From the NCBI GenBank assembly GCA_002428445.1, contig DIWJ01000058.1, forward strand, positions 1 through 64,000: DNA of 64,000 bases. Reading direction: 5' to 3'. Source of the DNA: Syntrophaceae bacterium UBA6109 (GTDB lineage: Bacteria; Desulfobacterota; Syntrophia; Syntrophales; UBA6109). The position numbers and the translations under genes were made by a program. How positions within the stretch are numbered: the stretch's first letter is position 1; the number at the start of each line of letters is the position of its first letter. The notes below the pieces were generated by a model. It was not told the origin of the DNA. It was given only the letters and a program-made list of their open reading frames with translations, and searched no databases. Shown one piece after another: positions 24,433 through 32,508 of the stretch.

Positions 24433-24762
24433 ATGGAACTCAAGGGCATACATCGGAAATATCTCCGCGGGCTGGCCCACGGATTGAAGCCGCTCGTGCT
24501 GGTGGGGAAGAGCGGCGTCACGGCGGGGCTGCTGGTATCCGTCAATCAGGCCCTGGACGACCACGAACTCATCAAGGTCCGTTTCGTCGATCACAAGGAC
24601 AGCAGGAACGAACTCGCCCTTCGCATCGCGGGCGAAGCGAAATGCGATCTTGCCGGCCTGATCGGGAACGTCGCCGTCTTCTATCGTCAGCAGACGGATC
24701 CGGAAAGAAGGAAGATTGTCCTGCCGAAGGCGGGGAAAGAGGCGGAGGAGGGGAAATCATGA
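24433..24762 (+). CDS. yhbY: YhbY/CRM-domain RNA-binding protein
   Basis: This 109-residue protein consists of one CRM (CRS1-YhbY) domain, which in bacteria associates with the pre-50S ribosomal subunit. The family landmarks are visible: LKGIHRKYLRGLAHGLKPLVLVGKSG at the start with the GxxG-type loop, TAGLLVSVNQALDDHELIKVR, and AVFYRQQTDPERRKIVLP near the end. I chose ATG 24433, which matches the conserved start. Its stop overlaps the ATG of the next gene (ATGA), showing coupling to a small monooxygenase-like protein, an uncommon partner. Confidence 0.92.
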   Translation: MELKGIHRKYLRGLAHGLKPLVLVGKSGVTAGLLVSVNQALDDHELIKVRFVDHKDSRNELALRIAGEAKCDLAGLIGNVAVFYRQQTDPERRKIVLPKAGKEAEEGKS

Positions 24763-25067
24763 TCCACGTTGTTGCTACGCTCGAACTTCAACCGGGGAAA
24801 CGGAAGGAGTTCCTCTCCGCATTTCATGCACGTGCGGCTGAGGTGCGGAAGGAGAACGGCTGTATCGAATACGGCATCGCGGCGGACGTGCCGAGCGGGA
24901 TCGGCGCCCAGGCCCCGGTGCGCGAGCATGCCGTGGTCATTATCGAAAAATGGGCCGATCTCGAGGCCCTCAAGGCACACCTGGCCGCTCCCGCCATGAA
25001 GGCCTACCGCGAGCAGACGAAAGATTTCGTCGCCGGCCGGGACCTCCGCATCCTTCAGCCGGCCTGA
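24759..25067 (+). CDS. Antibiotic biosynthesis monooxygenase (ABM) domain protein
   Basis: This 102-residue protein is a single ABM-type dimeric alpha/beta-barrel (ferredoxin-like) domain: MIHVVATLELQPGKRKEFLSAF, then ENGCIEYGIAAD and VVIIEKWADLEALKAHLAAPAMKAY. Members act as quinol monooxygenases, aldehyde-stress proteins or small-molecule binding proteins, so no reaction can be assigned. The start overlaps the yhbY stop by four bases and follows GGAGGAGGGG. It converges on the methyltransferase gene; the 63-base gap contains a perfect TTGCCGG-G-CCGGCAA palindrome at 25091-25105. Confidence 0.85.
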   Translation: MIHVVATLELQPGKRKEFLSAFHARAAEVRKENGCIEYGIAADVPSGIGAQAPVREHAVVIIEKWADLEALKAHLAAPAMKAYREQTKDFVAGRDLRILQPA

Positions 25068-25130
25068 AGTACAGGACCGTTCCGTCTTTATTGCCGGGCC
25101 GGCAAGTCCGCGCCGGGGATGCGCCGCATT

Positions 25131-25769
25131 TCAGGCCGCTCCCCCGTTTCGCACTGCCGGCCGCGCGATGATCTTTTTCAGGATCTTCAGACCCATTTCT
25201 TCCAGCGAGACGATCTCGAATCCAGCGTCGGCGATGTTCTGCACGGTCCGCCGGTTGATGTTGGGGCCGATCGCCGAACGGACGAGCGGATTGAGCAGGT
25301 CCATCAGTTTTCCCAGGAAGGGATTTGCGCTCCGGACGTGCTCCAGAAAGAAGGCCTCGCCGCCGGGCTTGAGGACGCGCCGGACTTCCTTCAAGCCGGC
25401 AACCGGATCGGGAACGGAACAGAAGACGAAGGTGGAAACGACGACGTCAAAGGTCGCGTCCGGAAAGGTCATCCGTTCGGCGTCCATGACGATCAGCTCG
25501 CAGGAGATCCCGAGGGACGCGGCCCGGCGCTTCGCCCGGTCGAGCATCCGGGGACTGATATCGATGCCCGTCAAAGCGATGTCCCGCGGATAGTAGGGGA
25601 GATTCTTGCCTGTGCCGATCCCGACCTCCAGGACCCGGCCGTGAACCCCGGACAGGAGGGCCTGCCGCCAGGGTCCCGCCGAGATCATCTCCATGGGGGA
25701 CTCCATCGCATCATACATCCAGGCGATCCGGTCGAAGCGCCTGCGTGTCTTTTCCGTCTCCGTTTTCAT
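25131..25769 (-). CDS. Class I SAM-dependent methyltransferase (UbiE-like)
   Basis: This 212-residue protein has the Rossmann methyltransferase fold. Motif I is VLEVGIGTGKNLPYY near residues 45-59, motif II ALTGIDISPRML, and motif IV TFDVVVSTFVFCSVPDP near 108-124. LKPGGEAFFLEHVRSAN near 137-153 is typical of phospholipid or quinone methyltransferases of the UbiE/PmtA sort. ATG 25769 follows GGAGGACGGCCGAC. The same frame stays open far upstream, but that stretch is antisense to the permease gene and is not coding. It is divergent from the NCS2 permease. The substrate is unknown. Confidence 0.88.
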   Translation of the reverse strand: MKTETEKTRRRFDRIAWMYDAMESPMEMISAGPWRQALLSGVHGRVLEVGIGTGKNLPYYPRDIALTGIDISPRMLDRAKRRAASLGISCELIVMDAERMTFPDATFDVVVSTFVFCSVPDPVAGLKEVRRVLKPGGEAFFLEHVRSANPFLGKLMDLLNPLVRSAIGPNINRRTVQNIADAGFEIVSLEEMGLKILKKIIARPAVRNGGAA

Positions 25770-25838
25770 GTCGGCCGTCCTCCGGAAATCAATATAAGGC
25801 CTTTGCGCCGGAACGGCAAGGTAAGGTAGAATCCGGAT

Positions 25839-27119
25839 ATGGAATTCCGCTACGGGCTCGATGATCGTCCCCCCTGGTGGCAGCGCTGGCTGTACGGCCT
25901 GCAGTGGTTCGCCGTCACGGTGCCCATCATCGTGATCATCGGCCGCGTCACAAGCGGCCTGCACTTCACCTCGCCCGCCGATCAGGTCCTGTACCTCCAG
26001 AAGATGTCCTTCGTGATGGCCGTGGCGCTTCTCCTGCAGGTCCTGGCCGGTCACCGTCTCCCGTTGATTACGGGCCCTTCGACGGTTCTTCTCATCGGCG
26101 CCATCGCCAGCCGCGGCTATGCTCCGCAGACGGTTTACACGGCAATCCTCTGCGGAGGACTGCTGCTGACCCTGCTGAGCATCGCCGGCCTTTTCGGCCA
26201 TCTCCGGAGGCTCTTCACGGCGCGCGTCGTCGCCGTCGTGCTCCTGCTGATCGCCTTCACCCTCACGCCGACAATCCTGCAACTCATGACCGGTCCTCCC
26301 GGCGCCGCGAATCTCGCCTTCGGGCTTGCGCTCGTCCTTGCCATGTTCGCCATGCATCGGCTGCTCAAAGGCGTCTGGAAGGCGACGCTGATCGTCTGGA
26401 CGATGGCGGGAGGCGCCATGATCGCGCATCTCCTCTTCCCCGCCGCAGAGATCCCCGTTCCTTCCGCCGCGCTTTTCGCCGGGTTCTTCCGGGGTCTTTC
26501 CGTGGACCTGGTCTTCGATGCCGGCATCCTTGCATCGTTTCTGTTCTGTTATGCGGCGCTCGCGGTCAACGACCTCGGCTCCATGCAATCCATGAACGAA
26601 CTGCTCAAGCCCGCCGGGATGGACCGGAGGATTCGAAACGGCGTGATGCTCACGGGCCTGACGAATGCCGCATCGGGGATCCTGGGCGTGATCGGGCCGG
26701 TCAATTACTCGCTCAGTCTCGGGGTGATCGCCTCGACGGGCTGCGCATCGCGGTTCACGCTGCCGCCGACGGCGCTGATGCTCCTGGTGCTGTCCTTCTC
26801 CCCCGCCCTGATCGCCTTTATCGGCGACGTCCCGTCCGTCGTCATCGGCGCCGTTCTCCTGTATATCGTCTGCACGCAGATCGCCGCCGGGCTCGTCGTC
26901 GCCTTCGAGGCGCGTCGCGAGTTCCGCATGGAAGACGGTCTGGTCATCGGCCTGCCGATCCTGCTGGGGACGCTCATCGCCTTCCTGCCGCAGGATGTGT
27001 TGTCCGCCTTCCCCGCCAGGCTGCGTCCGGTGCTCGGCAACGGCTTTGCCGTAGGTGTGACCGCGGCGCTTCTCATGGAACATCTGGTTTTTGCCGATAA
27101 GGAGAGAAGATCGTCCTGA
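25839..27119 (+). CDS. NCS2-family nucleobase (uracil/xanthine-type) permease
   Basis: This 426-residue membrane protein is a nucleobase:cation symporter-2 (SLC23/UraA fold) with about fourteen membrane segments. Recognisable parts are the helix-3 region AGHRLPLITGPSTVLLIGAIA near residues 68-88 and the helix-10 region GPVNYSLSLGVIASTGCASRF near 286-306, which replaces the common ...TGVASR motif with TGCASR. It would import uracil, xanthine or a related base with a cation. The start follows AAGGTAGAATCC. It is divergent from the methyltransferase, and its stop is 37 bases before a flavodoxin-like gene. A second NCS2 gene at 34581 differs by a C-terminal extension. Confidence 0.85.
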   Translation: MEFRYGLDDRPPWWQRWLYGLQWFAVTVPIIVIIGRVTSGLHFTSPADQVLYLQKMSFVMAVALLLQVLAGHRLPLITGPSTVLLIGAIASRGYAPQTVYTAILCGGLLLTLLSIAGLFGHLRRLFTARVVAVVLLLIAFTLTPTILQLMTGPPGAANLAFGLALVLAMFAMHRLLKGVWKATLIVWTMAGGAMIAHLLFPAAEIPVPSAALFAGFFRGLSVDLVFDAGILASFLFCYAALAVNDLGSMQSMNELLKPAGMDRRIRNGVMLTGLTNAASGILGVIGPVNYSLSLGVIASTGCASRFTLPPTALMLLVLSFSPALIAFIGDVPSVVIGAVLLYIVCTQIAAGLVVAFEARREFRMEDGLVIGLPILLGTLIAFLPQDVLSAFPARLRPVLGNGFAVGVTAALLMEHLVFADKERRSS

Positions 27120-27156
27120 AACAGAGGCGAGTTCCGGACAAAAGGAGGAAGGCTTC

Positions 27157-28539
27157 ATGAAAATCGCCGTACTCAACGGCAGTCCGAAGGGGCCGCTCAG
27201 CGTTACCATGCAATACGTGCAGTATCTCCGGCAGACGTTTTCCGGCCATGTCTTCCGGATCCATCACGTCGCCCAGCAGATCAAGAAGCTCGAAAAGAAC
27301 GAGCCCGCCTTCGAGGAGATCCTCGACGACATCCGCGCCTCGGACGCCGTCCTCTGGGCTTTTCCGCTGTATTACTGCCTCGTGTCTTCCCAGTACAAAC
27401 GTTTCATCGAGCTGATCTGGGAGCGGGGCGCCGCCGATGCCTTCCGCGGCCGTTATGCCGCCGCCCTGTCCACCTCCATTCATTTCTTCGACCATACGGC
27501 CCATGCCTATATCCGGGCCGTCTGCGACGATCTGGAGATGCGTTCCGTATCGTTCTTCTCGGCGTCGATGTACGATCTGCTGCACCGTCGGGAACGGGAA
27601 CAGTTCCGCCTTTTCGCCGAGGATTTTCTGGATGCCGTCGAACGGAGGACGCCGACGGCGCGCATCTACCCGCCCGCCGCGCCTTCGGCCTTCCGCTACG
27701 AGCCGGGAGAGTCAAACGGCAGGACGGACGCCGGCGGCAGGAACATTCTCATTCTTACGGACGGCGGAGGCGCGGGGTCGAATCTCGGCGCCATGGTCGG
27801 GCGTTTCCGGCGCGCCTTCACCGGCTCGGTCGAGGTCGTCAACATCCGCGAGCTCGATATCCGGGGCGGCTGCCTCGGCTGCATCCGCTGCGGTTACGAC
27901 AACACCTGCGCCTACAAGGGGCAGGACGGCTACATCGACTTTTACAACAAGAAGGTGAAGACGGCGGACATCCTCGTCATCGCCGGGGAGATCCGGGACC
28001 GATACCTCTCCGCCGCCTGGAAGCAGTTCTTCGACCGTTCCTTCTTCAACACCCACACGCCGACATGGCAGGGCAAGCAGGTTTGTTTCCTGGTGTCCGG
28101 CCCGTTGTCGGCCAATCCTCATCTGCGGGAGATCTTTCAGGGCAATGTGGAATTTCAGAGGGCGAATCTGACGGACATCGTCACGGACGAAGTCGCTGAT
28201 TCCGCGAAGCTCGATGCGCTTCTCGACGGACTGGCGGAACGGGCTGTCCGCTGCGCCGAGCGGGGCTCTTTCCGGCCGGCTCTTTTTCCCGGCATTGCCG
28301 GGGCGAAGCTCTTCCGCGACGAGATATGGGGCGGCCTGCGCTTCCCCTTCGTCGCCGACCACCGCTACTACCGAAGACAGGGCCTTTATGATTTTCCGCA
28401 AAAGAACCTGGGCTCCCAGCTGCGGAACCTGCTCCTGATGGGCATGTGCCTGATCCCCTCCATCCGGCGCGACATCTATGAGCGGCGGCTGAAGGAAGAA
28501 ATGGTCAAACCCTTCCGGAGGCTCTTCAAGGCGGGCTGA
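27157..28539 (+). CDS. Double flavodoxin-like NAD(P)H-dependent FMN oxidoreductase
   Basis: This 460-residue protein contains two flavodoxin-like domains in tandem. The first (residues 1-185) begins MKIAVLNGSPKGPLSVT, the FMN phosphate loop, and has AVLWAFPLYYCLVSSQ. The second (about 205-395) begins NILILTDGGGAGSNLGAM and contains the cysteine motif GCLGCIRCGYDNTCAYKGQD, common in iron-sulfur-flavoprotein-like reductases. A C-terminal tail of about 60 residues follows. The fusion is unusual; single-domain versions are the rule. Its start has AAAAGGAGGAAGG. The 3' end overlaps the convergent NHL gene by 14 bases. Electron-transfer partner and substrate are unknown. Confidence 0.82.
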   Translation: MKIAVLNGSPKGPLSVTMQYVQYLRQTFSGHVFRIHHVAQQIKKLEKNEPAFEEILDDIRASDAVLWAFPLYYCLVSSQYKRFIELIWERGAADAFRGRYAAALSTSIHFFDHTAHAYIRAVCDDLEMRSVSFFSASMYDLLHRREREQFRLFAEDFLDAVERRTPTARIYPPAAPSAFRYEPGESNGRTDAGGRNILILTDGGGAGSNLGAMVGRFRRAFTGSVEVVNIRELDIRGGCLGCIRCGYDNTCAYKGQDGYIDFYNKKVKTADILVIAGEIRDRYLSAAWKQFFDRSFFNTHTPTWQGKQVCFLVSGPLSANPHLREIFQGNVEFQRANLTDIVTDEVADSAKLDALLDGLAERAVRCAERGSFRPALFPGIAGAKLFRDEIWGGLRFPFVADHRYYRRQGLYDFPQKNLGSQLRNLLLMGMCLIPSIRRDIYERRLKEEMVKPFRRLFKAG

Positions 28540-30013
28540 TCGCCCCGATCTTCAGGGTTGTCGTCAGATTTGTTTTGAGGTCGACGACGCGGACGGCGGC
28601 GTTGTTCCGGTCGGCGACATAGAGCCTCCCTGCAGCGGCGGAAAGGCCGGCGGGCTCGTCGAAGAGCGGGTCGGCGCCGTCGCGAAAGCCCGCTGCGGAT
28701 GCCCCGCAGAGCGTCGCCACGGTTCCTTCCGCAAGCGCCAGCCGCCGGATCCGGGAGTTGTACGTATCGGCGATGAAGAGGACTCCGTCCAGTTCGGCGA
28801 TCCCCAGCGGATGCTGGAAGCGCGCTGCGGACCCCTTCCCGTCGGTGTCTCCGAAGTCGAAGAGGTCTCCGCCAGCCAGCGTCGATACGGTCCCGGCGGG
28901 ATCGGGATCGACGCTGCGTATCGAACTGCTCTCGCTGTCGGCGGCGTAGATTTTCTTCCCGTCCGTGGCGATGCCCGAAGGCTGGGCGAAAAGGGCCTCC
29001 GGGAGGGGACCGTCCTTCCGTCCTTCTTCGACCGCCCCCGCATGCGGGGAGACATAGGACTTGGCGAGATCCATCTTCCAGATCTGATGGGCGCCGGCCA
29101 TGGCGATAAACAGGAAGCCGCCGCACACCGCCAGGTCCCATGGCGAGTTCAGGGGCGTCCGGCCGCCCGGGCCGGAGATATTGAACATCCGCGCCTGCCT
29201 CCCCGTACCCGCCGCGGTCGAGACGGTTTTCCCCGCCAGATCCACCTTGCGGATCGCATGGTTGTCCGCGTCGGCAACGTAGAGAACCTCTCCGTCCAAG
29301 GCCATGCCCTGCGGATTGCGGAAACGGGCCTCCGCGAAGGGGCCGTCCTGGAAACCGGCTTCTCCGCTTCCGATGACCGCATCCGGGGCTTTGCCGGAAA
29401 GGTCATGGACGACGATGCGGTGATGCCCGGAATCGGCGATGAAGAGCCTCGGCGCCTGCGGGTCGGCGAGGACCTTGCCGGGGAAGGACAGAAACGACGA
29501 ATCGGAGGGCGCCTCTCTGCGCATCGGGAGGGGGCGCCGGTCAATAAGCCCCTGCGGGTCCAGGGCCGCGAGGATCTCGCCGATCAACCGGTCGAAGGTT
29601 TCGAAAATGGCCTCTCCGGACAGGGCGCCGACCACCTTGCCGAGCGGATCGATCAGGACAAGGGTGGGCCAGGCCGGGATGCCGTAGAGACTCCAGAGGG
29701 CCAGATCCCGGTCGTTGACCACGGGATGCCCTATGCCGTTGCGGAGGACGGCCCGGCGGACGGTTCCTGTCGCCCGCTCGGCGGCGTACTTGGCCGAGTG
29801 CACGGAAACGACGGCGAGTTCCGCGCCGTACTTGTTCTCCAACCGCTTCAGGTCGGAGAGGACGTGCATGCAGTTGATGCAGCAGGAGGCCCAGAAATCC
29901 AGGACAACGATCTTGCCCCTCAGGTCCGCGAGCGAAAGCGGCCGTTCGACGTTGAGCCAGTCCAATCCTTCGGGGAACCCGGGCGCATCGGGTCGCGGCG
30001 CCGCTTCCGTCAT
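28526..30013 (-). CDS. NHLRC2-like thioredoxin/NHL beta-propeller protein
   Basis: This 495-residue protein fuses a thioredoxin domain (residues 1-150, active site SCCINCMHV with the redox pair in C-I-N-C) to an NHL-repeat beta-propeller (about 170-490). The propeller blades repeat LFIADSGHHRIVVHD, LYVADADNHAIRKVD, IYAADSESSSIRSVD and LFIADTYNSRIRRLA. This is the architecture of animal NHLRC2 and bacterial relatives, whose function is poorly defined. No signal peptide is visible, so it should be cytoplasmic. Its ATG overlaps the stop of the PH-domain gene (ATGA) and follows AAGGGGGGACT. It ends a minus-strand run with a TlpA-like thioredoxin and CcdA, pointing to thiol redox work. Confidence 0.88.
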   Translation of the reverse strand: MTEAAPRPDAPGFPEGLDWLNVERPLSLADLRGKIVVLDFWASCCINCMHVLSDLKRLENKYGAELAVVSVHSAKYAAERATGTVRRAVLRNGIGHPVVNDRDLALWSLYGIPAWPTLVLIDPLGKVVGALSGEAIFETFDRLIGEILAALDPQGLIDRRPLPMRREAPSDSSFLSFPGKVLADPQAPRLFIADSGHHRIVVHDLSGKAPDAVIGSGEAGFQDGPFAEARFRNPQGMALDGEVLYVADADNHAIRKVDLAGKTVSTAAGTGRQARMFNISGPGGRTPLNSPWDLAVCGGFLFIAMAGAHQIWKMDLAKSYVSPHAGAVEEGRKDGPLPEALFAQPSGIATDGKKIYAADSESSSIRSVDPDPAGTVSTLAGGDLFDFGDTDGKGSAARFQHPLGIAELDGVLFIADTYNSRIRRLALAEGTVATLCGASAAGFRDGADPLFDEPAGLSAAAGRLYVADRNNAAVRVVDLKTNLTTTLKIGAISPP

Positions 30014-30591
30014 AGTCCCCCCTTGTAGGGCTTGTTGAAGACTTCCCGGACCATCGCCTCGACGGTCTTGCCATCGGCGATGTTGTAGAATCCGCCGCGG
30101 CGGATCGTCGTGACGCCTTTCCGGACGGTCGCCTCGGGCGAGCCGAAAGCCACATGGTCCGTCTTCTTCGGACCGATCATCCACTCGACTTCGCCGACGT
30201 CTTCCTGGCGGTAGCTCTGGACGATCCTGCGCCCGGCCGTATGGATGATCAGGCAGCGGCGGTCCGTGAGCGCGTAGATCGTCCTGCGTGCATTGCGGTA
30301 AGCGATCCAAGGGGTGTAGCACAGGCCCAGACCGACCATCAGGACCAGGAACGCGGCCGCCTCGATGATCCGGAGCTTCATCGATTGCGAAAGGTCCGGA
30401 ATCCCGTAGTCTGCGGCGGCAAGCATCCACCAGAGCCCAAAGATCGCGATCACCGCGCCGATGAAGACGATGCGGGCGTTGTGGAAAGCCGCGGCCTTCG
30501 GATCCGGATGCCCGTGCCAAAGCAGGCGCTCGCCTTCCTCCAGCTCGGCCCGCACGATCTCCCCGCTTTCCTCATGTGTAAAGGTCTTCAA
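30010..30591 (-). CDS. Membrane protein with bacterial PH-like domain
   Basis: This 193-residue protein has an N-terminal segment (EIVRAELEEGERLLWHGHPDP), two membrane helices (about residues 40-60 and 73-95) and a C-terminal bacterial PH-like (bPH2) domain with the characteristic RRTIYALTDRRCLI and SYRQEDVGEVEW near 103-130. It probably scaffolds a membrane complex; no enzymatic motif is seen. Translation most likely begins at TTG 30591, preceded by GGGAGCGG. It lies 10 bases after the TlpA-like gene and overlaps the NHL gene start, so these three are co-translated. Confidence 0.8.
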   Translation of the reverse strand: MKTFTHEESGEIVRAELEEGERLLWHGHPDPKAAAFHNARIVFIGAVIAIFGLWWMLAAADYGIPDLSQSMKLRIIEAAAFLVLMVGLGLCYTPWIAYRNARRTIYALTDRRCLIIHTAGRRIVQSYRQEDVGEVEWMIGPKKTDHVAFGSPEATVRKGVTTIRRGGFYNIADGKTVEAMVREVFNKPYKGGL

Positions 30592-30600
30592 GGCCGCTCC

Positions 30601-31089
30601 CTATGGATTACCGAGAATTTTCTTCAGCGACCCGTCGACGGAACGGCACTGGATGCAGAGGATCTTGCCCTTCCCGTCAATCAGCACCAGCGAAGGAACG
30701 CCGCGGATGCCGTAGGACTCCGCCACGTCGCCTGATTCGTCGATCAGGACGCGGTAGGGGAGCTTGTATTTTTCCGCAAATTTGGCGACCTTGTCGCGGG
30801 GTTCCTGGCTGTCGACATTCACGACGACGAGACCATTTTTGGCATAGGTGTTGTAGATCTCTTTGAACCTGGGGATCTCCGTGCGGCAGTAGGGGCACCA
30901 GGTGGTGCTGAAGATGATGAGAACGGGTTTCCCCTTGTGGTCGGCAAGCGTAAATTTCTTGCCGGCGAGGTCCGGTAGCGTAAATCCAGGCGCGTCCATA
31001 TCGGGTGTCTGGGCGAAGAGCGGTGTGCCGGAGACAGATCCCAGGAGCATCCAGACGGCCGCGGCCGCAATGGCGAAAGATCTTTTCAT
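30601..31089 (-). CDS. TlpA/ResA-like periplasmic thioredoxin
   Basis: This 162-residue thiol-disulfide oxidoreductase has a signal peptide or anchor over residues 1-24 (KRSFAIAAAAVWMLLGSV..., ending PLFAQ). The thioredoxin fold is of the AhpC/TSA-redoxin type: APGFTLPDLAGKKFTLADHKGKPVL, active site TTWCPYCRTE near residue 68, and cis-proline GVPSLVLID near 132. Extra cysteines lie near the C-terminus in ILCIQCRS. Such proteins reduce disulfides in cytochrome c maturation or other periplasmic targets. ATG 31089 follows AAAGGAACC. The CcdA gene upstream would supply its electrons. Confidence 0.9.
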   Translation of the reverse strand: MKRSFAIAAAAVWMLLGSVSGTPLFAQTPDMDAPGFTLPDLAGKKFTLADHKGKPVLIIFSTTWCPYCRTEIPRFKEIYNTYAKNGLVVVNVDSQEPRDKVAKFAEKYKLPYRVLIDESGDVAESYGIRGVPSLVLIDGKGKILCIQCRSVDGSLKKILGNP

Positions 31090-31125
31090 AAGGTTCCTTT
31101 CTTTCAAAGCCTTTCAAAATGGGAG

Positions 31126-31174
31126 TCCTGCGATGAACTCAAGACACCGCAGATGGGCGTTTTTTAACAGCCGG
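31126..31174. repeat. Partial copy of a dispersed repeat
   Basis: These 49 bases match 57273-57321 at 39 positions without gaps, in the same orientation. Like that copy they lie directly past the stop codon of a minus-strand gene (here ccdA). See the fuller copy at 57181. Confidence 0.65.
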
Positions 31175-31175
31175 C

Positions 31176-31889
31176 CTATATCCACATGCTCCCGGCCATA
31201 ATCAGGAAATACTCCCCCATCCCCAGCAGAACCCAGCCGAAGAGCTTGTTGATCCTCTCCATCCACTCCCCCGACCGGGGCAGGCGGGCCAGGAGTCCCG
31301 CGAAGGTTCCCGCGATGAGGAGAAGCGTTCCCATCCCGAAGGAGAAGACGAACAGCAGCGTCGCGCCGAAAACCGGACTCTGCCGGCTTGCCACGTACCC
31401 CAGGAGGACCGCCAGGACCGGCGCCGTGCAGGGGCCCATGACCATCCCCGCCATCGCGCCGACCAGGAAACCGCCGGCGATGCCGCCCTTCTTCCCGGCG
31501 CCGACTTTCATGACGAACGCGGGGGTCCGGACGGGCAGGACAAAGACGCCGAGCATGGAGAGGCCCATCAGGATGCAGAGATTGGCGACGACAAAAAGGG
31601 TCCAGAAATTTGTCTGTACCAGCCCGAACATGGAACCGGTGAGGGCTGCCAGCAATCCCAGGAGCGAATAGGTGACCGACATTCCCAGGACATAAACCAG
31701 CGACAGGACGAAGGCCCATGCCCGCGACGAGCTGCCGCGGGCGCCGATATAGGCGATCGTCAGCGGCAGCACTGGATAGCTGCAGGCAGAGAAGCTGATC
31801 AGCACGCCCGCCAGGTAGGCCGAAATCAATGCCATCCCCAGGGAACCCTGAAGGTAGACATTCATGCTGTCGGCGAAGGTCTCAATCAT
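31176..31889 (-). CDS. ccdA: Cytochrome c biogenesis/thiol transporter CcdA (DsbD membrane domain)
   Basis: This 237-residue protein has six hydrophobic segments and the CcdA/DsbD-beta pattern. The first conserved cysteine is in ISFSACSYPVLPLT near residues 32-45 and the second in GMVMGPCTAPVLAVLLGY near 145-162. Together they form the redox pair that passes electrons from cytoplasmic thioredoxin across the membrane. The start ATG 31889 follows GGAAACGGG. It lies 22 bases after the STAS gene and 86 bases before the TlpA-like gene, its likely electron acceptor. Confidence 0.92.
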   Translation of the reverse strand: MIETFADSMNVYLQGSLGMALISAYLAGVLISFSACSYPVLPLTIAYIGARGSSSRAWAFVLSLVYVLGMSVTYSLLGLLAALTGSMFGLVQTNFWTLFVVANLCILMGLSMLGVFVLPVRTPAFVMKVGAGKKGGIAGGFLVGAMAGMVMGPCTAPVLAVLLGYVASRQSPVFGATLLFVFSFGMGTLLLIAGTFAGLLARLPRSGEWMERINKLFGWVLLGMGEYFLIMAGSMWI

Positions 31890-31911
31890 TCCCGTTTCCT
31901 TAATTTTCTGT

Positions 31912-32247
31912 TCAGCAGTGCTTCGCGGCCTCTTCCCGTGAAGGGAAGAGCCGCATCTCCGATGTCAGGTCGGCGAGGTCAAAAATCTTTTTTACATTAC
32001 TGTTGACACCGTAGCAACAGATCTTTCCCGACAGGCCCTGGATCTTGAAAATGGCCTCGAAAAAGACGCGGAGCCCGGCGCTGCTCACATAGTCCAGGCC
32101 GGAACAGTCGACCAGAATCCTGTGTTCCCCGCCTTCGATCACGGCGAACACTTTTTCCCGGAAGGATGGAGAGGAGAGGGCGTCCAGCTTTCCCTTCAAG
32201 GCGAGGATGCGGCATCCTTCATCTGTCTTTGATTCGAAAAACTCCAT
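31912..32247 (-). CDS. STAS-domain anti-sigma factor antagonist-like protein
   Basis: This 111-residue protein is a single STAS domain of the SpoIIAA/RsbV type: LALKGKLDALSSPSFREKV, then HRILVDCSGLDYVSSAGLRVFFEA near residues 44-65. The serine in YVSSAGLR is the position phosphorylated by an RsbW-like kinase and dephosphorylated by a SpoIIE-like phosphatase. Both partner types sit just upstream on the same strand: the SpoIIE protein at 32509 and a permease carrying an RsbW-like domain at 34581. The start follows GGAGGGAAGGACCC. It most likely switches between free and phosphorylated states to control a partner. Confidence 0.9.
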   Translation of the reverse strand: MEFFESKTDEGCRILALKGKLDALSSPSFREKVFAVIEGGEHRILVDCSGLDYVSSAGLRVFFEAIFKIQGLSGKICCYGVNSNVKKIFDLADLTSEMRLFPSREEAAKHC

Positions 32248-32508
32248 GGGTCCTTCCCTCCGTTAATTCCGGCCTGGGTCCGAAGAGGCCGGCCTGCCGG
32301 CATGCCTTCTCATCCGCAGGATATCTCAAATCATCCCGCCGCTCGCCGCATCCATCGGCGACGCGCCATATAACCTGCATATTGCCATAATACTTTCCTG
32401 CGGGCAACACGGATATCGATCAGGACATGCTTTGGAAGTCCGGCCCCGGCGGCAACGCGTTCCGCCGGGGCGGAGGCGTAGAGAGAGTCTGCCGCTGCCT
32501 GCGCAGGA

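Noticed and set aside
25091..25105. TTGCCGG-G-CCGGCAA palindrome as a terminator between convergent genes
   Set aside because: A one-base centre makes a poor hairpin loop and there is no T tract; mentioned only with the ABM gene.
25770..27209. Upstream extension of the methyltransferase to nearly 700 codons
   Set aside because: The extra part is antisense to the NCS2 permease; a strong ribosome site and the family start support ATG 25769.
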